Source: Microbacterium sp. LCT-H2 (GTDB taxonomy: Bacteria > Actinomycetota > Actinomycetes > Actinomycetales > Microbacteriaceae). Taken from it: a stretch of DNA of 64,000 nt. A program made the translations under genes and the position numbers. Location of the stretch: positions 372,001 through 436,000 of the forward strand of contig NZ_MODW01000002.1 in NCBI RefSeq assembly GCF_001866135.1, in the 5' to 3' direction. Positions 39,777 through 49,110 of this stretch are shown here, piece by piece (within the stretch, counting starts at the first letter, position 1; the number at the start of each line of letters is the position of its first letter). Below the pieces are notes generated by a model, which had not been told where the DNA came from, made no database searches, and was given only the letters and a program-made list of their open reading frames with translations.

Positions 39777-41873
39777 TTGCTGGATGAGCTTCGACGGCGC
39801 GACCTGTGTTGCGCGCCGCACGTGGCGGCGCAGCTCGCGGCTTCTCTGCCCGAGGACGTCGACGCCGTCCTCGCGGTGGCCGCCGGCCTGACGCCCGAGC
39901 AGCGCCGCGGACTGAGTCGGCTCCCGTGGCCGCTGCCGTCTGCGGCGGTCCGGGCAGGCATCCGAGGGCTGGCGAGCCCCGACCGGCTGCTCCTGCTCAC
40001 GGTGGTATTGGCGCTGGAGGACGAGCTGGAACCGATCCTCGCGGCCGCTGGGCGCAGTGTGGAGGAAGTGCGCGCGAGCGCCGCCGCGCCGCATCTGACG
40101 ATCCACGCGGGCTCCATCCGGCTCACGGACCCGCGCACGGCCGTGGAGGTGCACGAGGCCGCGTCGCCGGCGGAGGTCGTGCTCGTGCACAGACGACTGG
40201 CCGACGTCGCGGTCGTCCGCGGAGATCGGACCGGCGCGGCGTGGCATCGCGCGCGGTCGTGTGCCGTGCGAGACCGACGAGCCGCTGTGCTCTTGACGGC
40301 CTGCGCCCGCCTCGCGGCCGACGCGGGGCTCACCGAGCGCGCGCTGCTCCTGGCCGCTGAGGCCGCCGCGCACGCGACCGGCGCCGTCGGCGAGGAGGCT
40401 CGGGTGCTCGCCGGCAGCGCGGCGCTCGCCTGCGGCCACGCCGCGGATGCCGAGGCGTGGCTGAGCGGTCTGTTCCCGGGCGCCGCGGAGCATCGACGGG
40501 TACGGGCGCTCGGCCCCTACCTCGCCGCCCGCACCCTTCGGCACGGCCACGTTCCCGCTGTCGATCCGCGGCGGCTCGCCTCCGGCTCCGATACCGACGC
40601 CACGGCCTGGGCACGATCCGCGGGGCTCGTCGCGATCCTGTGCGCGGAACGTCGCGACGGCGGGGCGGAGTGGCGCTGGCTCGCCCAGGTCCGCGAAGCC
40701 TCCCGCGCGGGGACGGACCGTGCGCTGCGTGATGCCGTGGTGGGGGTGTGCGCTCTCCTCGCCGGCGACGTCATGCCGGCTAGCGGGACCGCGGGCCTCG
40801 GGGGGCTCGGCGGCGTAGCGGCGGCGCTGCACACGGCATGCGCGGGCGACATCGACGAGGGCCTGCGGCTGCTGCGGACGGGAGGACTCCCCGGGGCGGA
40901 GGGGGATCCGGTGTTCCCCGGCTTCGAGAGCAGCCCGGTGGTGCGGGCCTACCGCGCCGTCACCGAGGTGCTGCTCCTCGTCTGGCGCGGAGACATCGGT
41001 CCGGCCAGGGAACTGCTCCGGCACGCGGCAGTGGAGCTGCCCGTCGCGATCCCGTTCGCCGGTCTCGGCGTCGTGCTGGCGCGACGGCTCGACCTGGCCG
41101 TCCTCGGCGCCCTGGGACCGATCGCGCGCGCTCTCACCGACGTGCTCCCTCCCGCCGTGGAGTCGGACGTGCTGGTCGATCGCGCCGTCGAGGCCTTTCT
41201 GGACGGGTCTTTCGAGGCGGCCGTCGGAGCCATGGGGCTGTGGCGGGACCGCGGCGCCCCGCAGCCGCTGTTCGCGGTGCCGGGAGTCGACGAGGCCGTG
41301 CTCTGGGTGCCGGGGGGATACCGGCCGGGGACCGTGCGCCCGCCGGAGAGCGAGGTCGCCGCGGCGTTGCGGCGGGCGGTCGTCGGTTCCGCCGGTCCCA
41401 CATGGCGCACGGACCAGGAGGAGCTGCGGGCGGTAGCGAGCCGGCTTCGGTCTCCGTTCGCCCGAGGGCGGGTCGAGGCGCTGCTCGGGGTCCGATCCGG
41501 GCTGCACGGAGACGTGGTCTCGGCACGCGGGCACCTCGCGCAGGCCGAGCGGCTGTTCGAGGTCGCCGGAGCGCGGGCCTGGGAGCGCGCGGTGCGACGA
41601 CGGCGGGAACGGCTCGAGGCGTCCGGGACCACGGCGGACGGGACGGCGGCCCTGCCCGCCTGCCGGAGCGCCTGGGGTCAGCGACTGACGCCCCGGGAAC
41701 TCGAGGTGGCGATGCTCGCGGTCGGAGGGACGGCGAACCGCGCGATCGCGGAGCGGCTGTCGGTCTCCGTCCGCACGGTCGAGGTGCACCTCGGACGCGC
41801 GTTCGCCAAGCTGCACGTCCGCAGCCGCGTCGAACTGACCGTGCTGGCCCATCGCACCGAACAGCTCCTCTGA
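39777..41873 (+). CDS. Large LuxR-family regulator
   Basis: About 698 residues from the TTG at 39777. The C-terminal 65 residues are a LuxR/GerE helix-turn-helix (RLTPRELEVAMLAVGGTANRAIAERL, then SVSVRTVEVHLGRAFAKL). The rest is an Ala/Leu/Arg-rich helical-repeat region, TPR-like, without a recognisable nucleotide-binding P-loop, so it is not a classic MalT/LAL protein. Start is uncertain: the frame is open upstream to at least ATT 39720, after GGGGGG, so an ATT or other rare start is possible; a GTG at 39700 is in another frame. TACCCT near 39671 could be its -10. Confidence 0.7.
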   Translation: MLDELRRRDLCCAPHVAAQLAASLPEDVDAVLAVAAGLTPEQRRGLSRLPWPLPSAAVRAGIRGLASPDRLLLLTVVLALEDELEPILAAAGRSVEEVRASAAAPHLTIHAGSIRLTDPRTAVEVHEAASPAEVVLVHRRLADVAVVRGDRTGAAWHRARSCAVRDRRAAVLLTACARLAADAGLTERALLLAAEAAAHATGAVGEEARVLAGSAALACGHAADAEAWLSGLFPGAAEHRRVRALGPYLAARTLRHGHVPAVDPRRLASGSDTDATAWARSAGLVAILCAERRDGGAEWRWLAQVREASRAGTDRALRDAVVGVCALLAGDVMPASGTAGLGGLGGVAAALHTACAGDIDEGLRLLRTGGLPGAEGDPVFPGFESSPVVRAYRAVTEVLLLVWRGDIGPARELLRHAAVELPVAIPFAGLGVVLARRLDLAVLGALGPIARALTDVLPPAVESDVLVDRAVEAFLDGSFEAAVGAMGLWRDRGAPQPLFAVPGVDEAVLWVPGGYRPGTVRPPESEVAAALRRAVVGSAGPTWRTDQEELRAVASRLRSPFARGRVEALLGVRSGLHGDVVSARGHLAQAERLFEVAGARAWERAVRRRRERLEASGTTADGTAALPACRSAWGQRLTPRELEVAMLAVGGTANRAIAERLSVSVRTVEVHLGRAFAKLHVRSRVELTVLAHRTEQLL

Positions 41874-41877
41874 GCGC

Positions 41878-42771
41878 TCACCGTGGCAGGGAGAGGCCCT
41901 CCCCGTCGGCTTCCGCGAGCCCGTCGGCGATGAGGGAGTCGATCGCTCGATCCCGCTGATGCGCGTCGGGCCAGTCCGGGAGGACGGCGGTGAGCGGGAC
42001 CGTGGCGGGGGCGGCACGCAGAAGCCGGAGCACGGCGCCGCGGGCCTGCCGGTCTGATCCCTCGTACGCGGCCTGTCGTCGCCTCCCATCCCCGGTGTCG
42101 GGCCGGCCGGCCGCGAGCCAGGCGCAGGCGTCCGCCAGCGGGCAGCGCTCGCACTGCGGTGCTCGGGAGGTGCAGACCGTCGCACCGAGTTCCATCGCCG
42201 CGGCGTTGATGACGGATGCGGCGACGGGGTCCTCGGGGAGTATCGCGGCCATGAGCGCGAGGTCGCGGCGGGAGGGAGACCCCGGTTGCGCTCGTCCCTC
42301 GATCGCCCGGGCCAGCACGCGCCGGGTGTTGGTGTCGACGACGGGATGACGGTCGCCGTACGCGAACACGGCCACCGCACGGGCGGTGTAGTCGCCGATC
42401 CCGGAGAGGGCGAGGAGGGCGTCGACGTCACGCGGCACGACGCCGCGGTGGCGCTCGACCACCTCGACGGCCGCACGGTGCAGCCACAGGGCGCGCCGTG
42501 GATAGCCGAGGTTCGCCCATTGCTGCACGACCTCCGCCGGAGAAGCGGCCGCCATCGCGCGGGGTGTGGGCCACCGCGTCAGCCACGCGTCGAGGTGCGG
42601 GATCACGCGGCTCACGGGCGTCTGCTGCAGCATGAACTCGCTCACCAGCACGCCCCAGGCACCGAAGGCTGCGTGGAAGTCCGGACGGCGCCAGGGGAGG
42701 TCGCGGGCGTGTTCGGCATACCAGCCGTGCAGGGGCGTCATCGTCGCGGGAGACGGTGCGGGCGCGGCCAT
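41878..42771 (-). CDS. mutY: A/G-specific adenine glycosylase
   Basis: 297 residues. Helix-hairpin-helix LSGIGDYTARAV (about 121-132), catalytic Glu in SEFMLQQT (about 44-51) and catalytic Asp in HPVVDTNTRRV (about 142-152) are present. The [4Fe-4S] site is C-x6-C-x2-C-x5-C (CTSRAPQCERCPLADAC, about 200-216). The C-terminal Nudix-like 8-oxoG recognition domain of full MutY is absent, and a helical winged-type tail takes its place; this is common in actinobacteria. TAGGGT lies 6 nt before the ATG. It shares an inverted-image promoter spacer with truB. Confidence 0.9.
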   Translation of the reverse strand: MAAPAPSPATMTPLHGWYAEHARDLPWRRPDFHAAFGAWGVLVSEFMLQQTPVSRVIPHLDAWLTRWPTPRAMAAASPAEVVQQWANLGYPRRALWLHRAAVEVVERHRGVVPRDVDALLALSGIGDYTARAVAVFAYGDRHPVVDTNTRRVLARAIEGRAQPGSPSRRDLALMAAILPEDPVAASVINAAAMELGATVCTSRAPQCERCPLADACAWLAAGRPDTGDGRRRQAAYEGSDRQARGAVLRLLRAAPATVPLTAVLPDWPDAHQRDRAIDSLIADGLAEADGEGLSLPR

Positions 42772-42823
42772 CCCTCCACCCTAGGCGAGCGGGTACCGCT
42801 CCCGGTCTCGGTAGGCTGGAGGG

Positions 42824-43717
42824 ATGGCGACCCCCGGCATCCTCCTCGTCGACAAGCCCGGCGGGCTGACCAGTCACGACGTGGTCGCCCGCACCCGACG
42901 GGCTTTCGGGACCCGCAAGGTCGGTCACGCCGGGACCCTCGACCCGATGGCCACCGGACTGCTCGTCATCGGCATCGAGGGCGCGACCCGCCTCCTCACC
43001 TACATCGTGGGAGCGGACAAGACCTACGAGGCGACCATCCGGCTCGGTGCCGTCACGTCCACCGACGACGCCGAGGGGGAGACACTGCGCCGCGCGGATC
43101 CCGATGCCCTCGCTGCGATCGCGGACGCGACGATCGACAGGGGAGTGGCCGCGCTCACGGGGGCGATCTCCCAGGTCCCCAGTGCGGTGTCGGCCATCAA
43201 GGTCGACGGCCGCCGCGCCTACGATCGTGTCCGTGCGGGCGAGGAGGTCGTCCTCGAACCGCGGGATGTCGTCGTCTCCCGGTTCGACGTCGTCGCGCGA
43301 CGTCGCGACGACCACGCGATCGACCTCGATGTCGTCGTGGACTGCTCGTCCGGAACGTACATCCGCTCGCTGGCCCGCGATCTGGGCGCCGCCCTCGGCG
43401 TGGGTGGTCACCTGACCGCCCTCCGCCGCACCCGCGTCGGCCCGTTCGCCGTGCGCGACGCCGTGACGATCGACGCCCTGGAGGGCGCCCCCGTGCTCAC
43501 CCCCGGCGAGGCTGCCGGCCGCGTCCTCCCCGTCCTCCGCGTCTCGGCGGAGGAGGCGCGTGATCTGCGACACGGCAAGCGATTGGCCGGCGTCGCTGCG
43601 CGGCTGGACGGCCCGCTCGCGGCCGCCATCGAAGACGACGGCGGCCTGGTGGGGATCGTCGAGAAGCGCGGCGCCGATGTGAAGAGTGCCATGAACATGC
43701 CGGAGGTCTCCCGATGA
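42824..43717 (+). CDS. truB: tRNA pseudouridine-55 synthase
   Basis: 297 residues. Motif I KPGGLTSHDVVARTRR (about 9-24), catalytic Asp in GHAGTLDPMATG (about 34-45; LDP), and DCSSGTYIRSLARDLG (about 173-188). It forms Psi55 in the T loop. TAGGCT (42812-42817) lies 6 nt before the ATG. Next gene overlaps by ATGA. The usual neighbour order truB-ribF is kept, with two small membrane genes between them. Confidence 0.95.
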   Translation: MATPGILLVDKPGGLTSHDVVARTRRAFGTRKVGHAGTLDPMATGLLVIGIEGATRLLTYIVGADKTYEATIRLGAVTSTDDAEGETLRRADPDALAAIADATIDRGVAALTGAISQVPSAVSAIKVDGRRAYDRVRAGEEVVLEPRDVVVSRFDVVARRRDDHAIDLDVVVDCSSGTYIRSLARDLGAALGVGGHLTALRRTRVGPFAVRDAVTIDALEGAPVLTPGEAAGRVLPVLRVSAEEARDLRHGKRLAGVAARLDGPLAAAIEDDGGLVGIVEKRGADVKSAMNMPEVSR

Positions 43718-44082
43718 TCCTGTGGTTCACGATCGTCCAGATCGTCGTCGCCCTCGCCGCGGGGCTCTTCTGCCTCGGCGCGGGATTCGCCGGTCGGCGC
43801 CCCAGTGACTTCTCCGTCGGAGCGCTCGCTCTCGTCGAGGTGCTGCTGATCGTGCAGATCGTCGTCGCCATCGTCGCGCCGCTCGTGGGGAACCCACCCA
43901 CCGGGGACCTGCTGGAGCTCTGGGTGTATCTCGTCTCGGCGGCCCTGCTGCCCGTGGGCGCGGTGCTCTGGGCCCTCATGGAACGCAGCCGGTGGAGCAC
44001 GGTCGTCCTCGGCGTGGCCGCCCTCGCGATCGCGATCATGCTCTGGCGCATGCAGGTCATCTGGACCGTGCAGGTCGCCTGA
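43714..44082 (+). CDS. Small four-helix membrane protein after truB
   Basis: 122 residues, mostly hydrophobic: helices at about 4-24, 35-57, 66-86 and 97-118. The ATG overlaps the truB stop (ATGA), so it is translationally coupled. I do not recognise a family. The next gene also encodes a small membrane protein, but a promoter-like TAGGAT separates them. Confidence 0.65.
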   Translation: MILWFTIVQIVVALAAGLFCLGAGFAGRRPSDFSVGALALVEVLLIVQIVVAIVAPLVGNPPTGDLLELWVYLVSAALLPVGAVLWALMERSRWSTVVLGVAALAIAIMLWRMQVIWTVQVA

Positions 44083-44137
44083 GGAGCACCCGGAGCGGAC
44101 GCCGCGGAGCCCACTCGGCTCTAGGATGGAATGCGCT

Positions 44138-44575
44138 ATGAGCTCCACCGCCCCCTCCACTCGGATGACTGGTATCGGTCGTGTCCTGGTGATCGTCTAC
44201 GCCGTGATGGCGCTGGCGGCCACCGGGCGCAGCTTCGTGCAGATCGTCCGTCGGTTCGACGAGGCCCCGTTGGCCTACAGCCTCTCGGCGCTCGCCGCGG
44301 TCGTGTACGTCCTGGCGACGCTCGCGCTCGTCTTCGCGCGTCGTCGCGGCTGGTACACCGTCGCGTGGGTGGCGATCGTGTTCGAGCTCACCGGTGTGCT
44401 GGTCGTCGGCGCGCTCAGCCTCGTCCTGCCCGACCTCTTCCAGCACGAGACCGTCTGGTCGCTGTTCGGGCGCGGCTACCTCTTCATCCCCCTGGTCCTT
44501 CCGATCTTCGGGATCTGGTGGCTGCGCACGCACCGGCCCGTCGACGCCGCGCCTCCGGTCGAGGTCGCCGCGTGA
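44138..44575 (+). CDS. Small membrane protein before ribF
   Basis: 145 residues with four hydrophobic segments (about 15-33, 48-66, 75-97, 112-128), ending in WWLRTHRPVD. Conserved-looking aromatic and acidic loop residues (RRFDEAPLAYSLSALAA; LPDLFQHETVWSLFGRGY) suggest a defined family of actinobacterial membrane proteins, but I cannot name it. TAGGAT (44122-44127) precedes the ATG by 10 bases, longer than the 6-nt leaderless pattern; ATG 44126 is less likely. The stop overlaps the ribF GTG. Confidence 0.68.
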   Translation: MSSTAPSTRMTGIGRVLVIVYAVMALAATGRSFVQIVRRFDEAPLAYSLSALAAVVYVLATLALVFARRRGWYTVAWVAIVFELTGVLVVGALSLVLPDLFQHETVWSLFGRGYLFIPLVLPIFGIWWLRTHRPVDAAPPVEVAA

Positions 44576-45522
44576 TCGTGTTCCGGAGTCCGGACGAGGT
44601 GCCGGAGGACTTCGGGCCCAGCGTCGTCGCCATCGGCAAGTTCGACGGCGTGCACGAGGGGCACCGCGCCGTCATCCGCCGCCTGGAGGAGGCTGCCGCG
44701 GCCTCGGGGAGCCGGGCCGTCGCCGTCACGTTCGACCGCAACCCCCTCGCCGTGATCCGCCCCGACCGGTGTCCCGAGAACGTCGTGACCGTCGACCGCA
44801 AGCTGGAGCTCCTGGGCGAGCTCGGGCTCGACGCGACCCTCGTGCTGACCTTCGACGAGACGCTTGCGGCCCTCAGCGCGGAGGACTTCGTCGCCGATAT
44901 CCTCGTCGGCGCGCTGCACGTGTCCACCGTCCTCGTGGGCGCCGACTTCCGCTTCGGACACCGGGGCGCGGGCACCCCCGACCTGTTGCGCGATCTCGGT
45001 CCCCGGTACGGCTTCACCGTCGAGGTCGTCGACGACGTCTACCTTCCGGGGTCGAGCCGCCGGGTCTCGTCGAGTTGGATCCGCGAGCTCCTGATGGCCG
45101 GCGATGTCGTGGAGGCGACTCGCGCCCTCGGGCGGTATCCCGACGTGCGCGGCGTCGTCGTCCACGGGCTGAAGCGCGGACGCGAGCTCGGGTTCCCGAC
45201 TGCCAACCTCTCCACGATCGTCGATGCGTTCGTGCCGGCCGACGGCGTCTACGCCGGCTGGCTCGTCGACCACGACACGGGCATCCGGCATCCGTCGGCG
45301 ATCTCGGTGGGCACGAACCCGACGTTCGACGACGTGCTCGTGCGGCAGGTCGAGGCGCACGTGCTGGGGGAGACCGGACTCGATCTCTACGGTCACGACG
45401 TGACGGTGGAGTTCGTCGCGCGGCTGCGCGGCATGGTCGCCTTCGAGGGCATCGAGAAGCTGATGACCCAGATGGCCGCCGATGTGACGCAGGCCGCGAC
45501 GATCCTGGACGTGTCCGCGTAA
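44572..45522 (+). CDS. ribF: Bifunctional riboflavin kinase/FAD synthetase
   Basis: 316 residues. N-terminal FAD synthetase domain with GKFDGVHEGH (about 22-31), ADFRFGHRGAG (about 125-135), SSSWIRELLMAGDV (about 164-177); C-terminal kinase domain with RGRELGFPTANL (about 203-214) and TNPTFDD. It makes FMN and FAD from riboflavin. GTG start overlaps the membrane gene's stop (GTGA). No rpsO follows here; in this genome rpsO is 16.5 kb downstream. Confidence 0.95.
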   Translation: MIVFRSPDEVPEDFGPSVVAIGKFDGVHEGHRAVIRRLEEAAAASGSRAVAVTFDRNPLAVIRPDRCPENVVTVDRKLELLGELGLDATLVLTFDETLAALSAEDFVADILVGALHVSTVLVGADFRFGHRGAGTPDLLRDLGPRYGFTVEVVDDVYLPGSSRRVSSSWIRELLMAGDVVEATRALGRYPDVRGVVVHGLKRGRELGFPTANLSTIVDAFVPADGVYAGWLVDHDTGIRHPSAISVGTNPTFDDVLVRQVEAHVLGETGLDLYGHDVTVEFVARLRGMVAFEGIEKLMTQMAADVTQAATILDVSA

Positions 45523-45564
45523 CACGACGGCGCCGCGTTCCTGCGGCCGGTGCTCGCGATGACA

Positions 45565-45723
45565 TAGAATGGGATCAGGCTCCCGCCGGTCCCGCACTCA
45601 TCGCGTGCTCCGGAGGGAACACCGATCCACAGTCCGCACGGTCCTGGCTCACGCCACACGCGGACGACGAGAACGGCTCGCGGCTCCCCGGAGGCGCCGG
45701 AGCCCTTCAGGCTCAGGAGGAGC
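45565..45723 (+). promoter_or_regulatory. Promoter (-10 TAGAAT) and about 145-nt 5' leader of the SNF2-type gene
   Basis: TAGAAT (45565-45570) would start transcription near 45577. The leader is one of the longest in the window and contains GC-rich complementary runs such as CTCCGGAGG and CCCCGGAGGCGCCGGAG, which could fold and hide or expose SD-like GGAGG motifs before the real AGGAGGAGC at the ATG. No start codon inside the leader has a good ribosome site. Confidence 0.45.
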
Positions 45724-47868
45724 ATGCCGACCACGGCAACCGCCGCCCCGCGGCGTAAGAAGACGTCCCGTCGCGACGACGAGGCACCGCTCATACCGAT
45801 CCTCGCGCGCAAGGTGCGCGAGATCGAGGCGAAGTCCCAGCGCGGCAAGCTGGGCCCCACGAACCGCACGAAGTTCCAGGTGATCGCCTTCCTGGTGCGC
45901 GAGGAGCGCGCCCGCGTGAAGGCCGATCCCGAGATCACCGACGCGGCCCGTGCCGAGCTGCTCAAGCGCCTCGACGGCGTCGCGACGATCCTCGCGAAGA
46001 CGGCCGCACGGGACACCTCGCTCATCCAGCTGCTCGAAGCAGACCAGGCCACGTCGCCCGTCGCGAAGCGGATGCGGCGCGACTGGCTGCTCGAGTCCGG
46101 CGCGGAGCTCCCGCCGGAGGAGCTCATCATCGCCGACCCGGCGCCCGTGCAGACGCCCGTGGTGCCCGCGGCCATCGCGGAGCGTCAGGTCACCCCGCCC
46201 TCGGTGGAGGCCCGTCAGCTCGCCAACCCGTTCCTCGCGCCCGACCTGACCCCGCGACCGGCCAGCACGCCCCGCCGCCGCCTCGATGGCTGGGAGCTCA
46301 TGGGGCCGCTGTACAAGGCCTTCGAGACCGGCGCGGGCGGTGCGGCGGCCTCGATGGAGCTTCCGCCGGCCCCGGAGTTCGACCACATCTCGCCCAAGGG
46401 GCGCGAGGTCATGGTGCACCAGTCGCGTTTCCTCGAGGCTGTGCGCGCCGGCCACCGCAGCTTCCTGCTCGCCGACGAGCCGGGCCTCGGCAAGACGGCG
46501 CAGTCGGTGCTCGCGGCCTCCGTCGCCGGCGCCTATCCGCTGCTCGTCGTCGTGCCCAACGTCGTGAAGATGAACTGGGCGCGCGAGGTCGAGCGGTGGA
46601 CGCCGCAGCGTCGTGCCACGGTCATCCAGGGCGACGGCGACGACATCGACGCCTTCGCCGACGTGTTCATCGTCAACTACGAGATCCTCGACCGTCACAT
46701 GTCGTGGCTCGCGTCGATCGGCCTGCGCGGCATGGTCGTCGACGAGGCGCACTTCATCAAGAACCTCTCGTCGCAGCGTTCCCAGAACGTGCTGTCGCTC
46801 GCGGCGCAGGTGCGTGAGCGCACCCCGGGGCATGATCCGCTCATGCTCGCCCTCACGGGTACCCCGCTCATCAACGACGTCGAGGACTTCGACGCCATCT
46901 GGCGTTTCCTCGGCTGGACGAATGGGGAGAAGCCCGGACCCGAGCTCATGGAGAAGCTCGACGCGACGGGACTCACGCCGGCGGACAAGGCCTTCTACCC
47001 GGAAGCCCGCGACGCGGTGATCTCGATGGGGATCGTGCGACGGAAGAAGAAGGACGTCGCCGCCGACCTGCCCGACAAGCTCGTCGCCGATCTGCCGGTG
47101 CAGCTCGACGACGAGTTCGGCCGCAGCATCCGCCAGGCCGAGCGCGAACTGGGGGAGCGGCTGGCCGCCCGCTACCGTCGCATCATCGAGGCGCGGGGCG
47201 ACCGAGGACTCGCGCCGGGAGAGATCGACGACGACATCGTCCGCCTCGTGGCGCAGAACGAGCTCGAGGAGTCGAAGGCCGCTGGGACCGGGGGAGACAA
47301 CGTCTTCACCATGGTGCGCCGCATCGGCCAGGCCAAAGCCCTCCTGGCGGCCGACTACGCCGCGCAGCTGCAGCGGTCGGTCGGCAAGGTCGTGTTCTTC
47401 GCGAAGCACATCGACGTCATGGACCAGGCGGAGGCGCACTTCGCCTCGGCGGGCATCCGCGCGGTATCCATCCGCGGTGACCAGACGAGCACGGCGCGGC
47501 AGCAGGCCATCGACGATTTCAACGGCGACCCCGAGGTCGGCATCGCGGTGTGCTCGCTCACGGCGGCCGGCGTCGGACTCAACCTGCAGGCGGCGTCGAA
47601 CGTCGTCCTCGCGGAGCTGTCGTGGACGGCGGCCGAGCAGACGCAGGCCATCGACCGTGTGCACCGCATCGGGCAGGACGAGCCGGTCACGGCGTGGCGG
47701 ATCATCGCTGCCCACACGATCGACACGAAGATCGCGGAGCTCATCGACCAGAAGCAGGGCCTTGCGGCCCGCGCCCTGGACGGCGAGGCGACGGAGGAGG
47801 CGGCGAGCGAGTCGGTGCAGCTGGCGGCGCTCATGCATCTTCTTCGCGAGGCTCTGGGCGGCCGCTGA
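45724..47868 (+). CDS. SNF2-type SF2 helicase/ATPase
   Basis: 714 residues. An N-terminal basic, linker-like region (about 1-190) is followed by the two SF2 lobes: Walker A ADEPGLGKTAQS (about 246-257), VVPNVVKMNW, DEAH box VVDEAHFIK (about 335-343), ALTGTPLIN, and in lobe two VVFFAKHIDVMDQ, AGVGLNLQAAS and the arginine-finger motif QAIDRVHRIGQ (about 640-650). It resembles SMARCAL1/HARP-type translocases that remodel DNA forks, but the accessory domain is not recognisable. AGGAGGAGC before the ATG. No methylase or nuclease gene is next to it. Confidence 0.85.
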   Translation: MPTTATAAPRRKKTSRRDDEAPLIPILARKVREIEAKSQRGKLGPTNRTKFQVIAFLVREERARVKADPEITDAARAELLKRLDGVATILAKTAARDTSLIQLLEADQATSPVAKRMRRDWLLESGAELPPEELIIADPAPVQTPVVPAAIAERQVTPPSVEARQLANPFLAPDLTPRPASTPRRRLDGWELMGPLYKAFETGAGGAAASMELPPAPEFDHISPKGREVMVHQSRFLEAVRAGHRSFLLADEPGLGKTAQSVLAASVAGAYPLLVVVPNVVKMNWAREVERWTPQRRATVIQGDGDDIDAFADVFIVNYEILDRHMSWLASIGLRGMVVDEAHFIKNLSSQRSQNVLSLAAQVRERTPGHDPLMLALTGTPLINDVEDFDAIWRFLGWTNGEKPGPELMEKLDATGLTPADKAFYPEARDAVISMGIVRRKKKDVAADLPDKLVADLPVQLDDEFGRSIRQAERELGERLAARYRRIIEARGDRGLAPGEIDDDIVRLVAQNELEESKAAGTGGDNVFTMVRRIGQAKALLAADYAAQLQRSVGKVVFFAKHIDVMDQAEAHFASAGIRAVSIRGDQTSTARQQAIDDFNGDPEVGIAVCSLTAAGVGLNLQAASNVVLAELSWTAAEQTQAIDRVHRIGQDEPVTAWRIIAAHTIDTKIAELIDQKQGLAARALDGEATEEAASESVQLAALMHLLREALGGR

Positions 47869-47906
47869 GACGGCGTCAAGAACGCGGCTTCTTAACGTCG
47901 TTCCGC

Positions 47907-47925
47907 CCGCGACATCCTGTCGCGG
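47907..47925 (+). terminator. Weak hairpin after the SNF2-type gene
   Basis: Perfect 8-bp arms CCGCGACA and TGTCGCGG with a TCC loop. No T run; possible transcript end. Confidence 0.35.
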
Positions 47926-48012
47926 CGCGAACTTCGACGGAATCGCTCGTCGTGGCCGTCAAGATCGCCGGTTTTCGACGCGCTCGAATGGCCACGCGAG
48001 GGGGCGGCGCGC

Positions 48013-48018
48013 TAGTGT
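48013..48018 (+). promoter_or_regulatory. -10 element TAGTGT for pfkA
   Basis: TAGTGT lies about 55 bases before the pfkA ATG, which has its own GAAGG site, so this transcript has an ordinary leader. Confidence 0.45.
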
Positions 48019-48072
48019 CGATCGCAGGCACTGTCGCCTCACCCCCATCCCTCGACCTCCGAAGGCAGCAGC

Positions 48073-49101
48073 ATGAAGATCGGCATCCTGACGAGCGGCG
48101 GCGACTGCCCCGGACTCAACGCGGTCATCCGCGGCATCGTGCTCAAGGGCACCACGACCTACGACCTCGAGTTCGTCGGCATCCGTGACGGGTGGCGCGG
48201 CGTCGTCGAGGGCGACTTCATGCCCCTGACGCGGCATGAGGTGAAGGGCCTGTCCAAGGTGGGTGGCACGATCCTCGGCACATCCCGCACCAACCCGTAC
48301 GAGGGGGAGCGCGGAGGTGCAGACAACATCGCGAAGACCCTCTACGGGCACAAGATCGACGGCATCGTCGCCATCGGCGGCGAAGGGACCCTCGCCGCGG
48401 CGGACCGCCTCGCGAAGGACGGCATCAAGGTGCTCGGCGTCCCGAAGACGATCGACAACGACCTCCGTGCCACCGACTACTCGTTCGGCTTCGACACCGC
48501 CGTGAACATCGCCACGGACGCCATGGACCGGCTCCGCACTACGGGCGACTCCCACCAGCGCTGCATGGTCGCCGAGGTCATGGGTCGTCACGTCGGCTGG
48601 ATCGCCCTGCACGCAGGCATGGCCGCCGGTGCGCACGTCATCTGCATCCCCGAGGTGCCGATGTCGCTGGACGAGATCACTGCTCTGGTCACGAGCGCCC
48701 ACGATCGCGGTCGCGCACCGCTCGTCGTCGTCTCCGAGGGCTTCAAGCTCGCCGGCATGGACGAGGCCTACAGCGACAAGGGTCTGGATGCGTTCAACCG
48801 CCCGCGGCTCGGCGGCATCGGCGACCTGCTCGCCCCCGAGATCGAGCGGATCACGGGCATCGAGACGCGCGCCACGATCCTCGGGCACATCCAGCGCGGC
48901 GGCTCGCCGTCGGCGTTCGATCGCGTCCTCGCGACTCGGCTGGGACTGCACGCCGCGGACGCGATCGTCGACGGCGCCTGGGGGCAGATGGTCGCGATGC
49001 AGGGCACCGATATCGTCCGCGTTCCGTTCGCCGATGCTCTGGGTGAGCTCAACACCGTGCCCCGCTACCGCTACGACGAGGCCGCCGCCCTCTTCGGCTG
49101 A
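48073..49101 (+). CDS. pfkA: 6-phosphofructokinase, group III type
   Basis: 342 residues. GGDCPGLNAVIRGIV (about 10-24), GGEGT (about 102-106), PKTIDND (about 124-130, the catalytic TIDND) and MGRHVGWIAL (about 171-180). The key pair is Gly at the position equivalent to E. coli G104 (GGEGT) with Lys at that of G124 (PKTIDND). Pyrophosphate-using enzymes have Asp at the first site, so ATP is the likely donor, as in Streptomyces PfkA. Leader with GAAGG. It makes fructose 1,6-bisphosphate in glycolysis. Confidence 0.93.
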   Translation: MKIGILTSGGDCPGLNAVIRGIVLKGTTTYDLEFVGIRDGWRGVVEGDFMPLTRHEVKGLSKVGGTILGTSRTNPYEGERGGADNIAKTLYGHKIDGIVAIGGEGTLAAADRLAKDGIKVLGVPKTIDNDLRATDYSFGFDTAVNIATDAMDRLRTTGDSHQRCMVAEVMGRHVGWIALHAGMAAGAHVICIPEVPMSLDEITALVTSAHDRGRAPLVVVSEGFKLAGMDEAYSDKGLDAFNRPRLGGIGDLLAPEIERITGIETRATILGHIQRGGSPSAFDRVLATRLGLHAADAIVDGAWGQMVAMQGTDIVRVPFADALGELNTVPRYRYDEAAALFG

Positions 49102-49110
49102 CCGCCTCCC

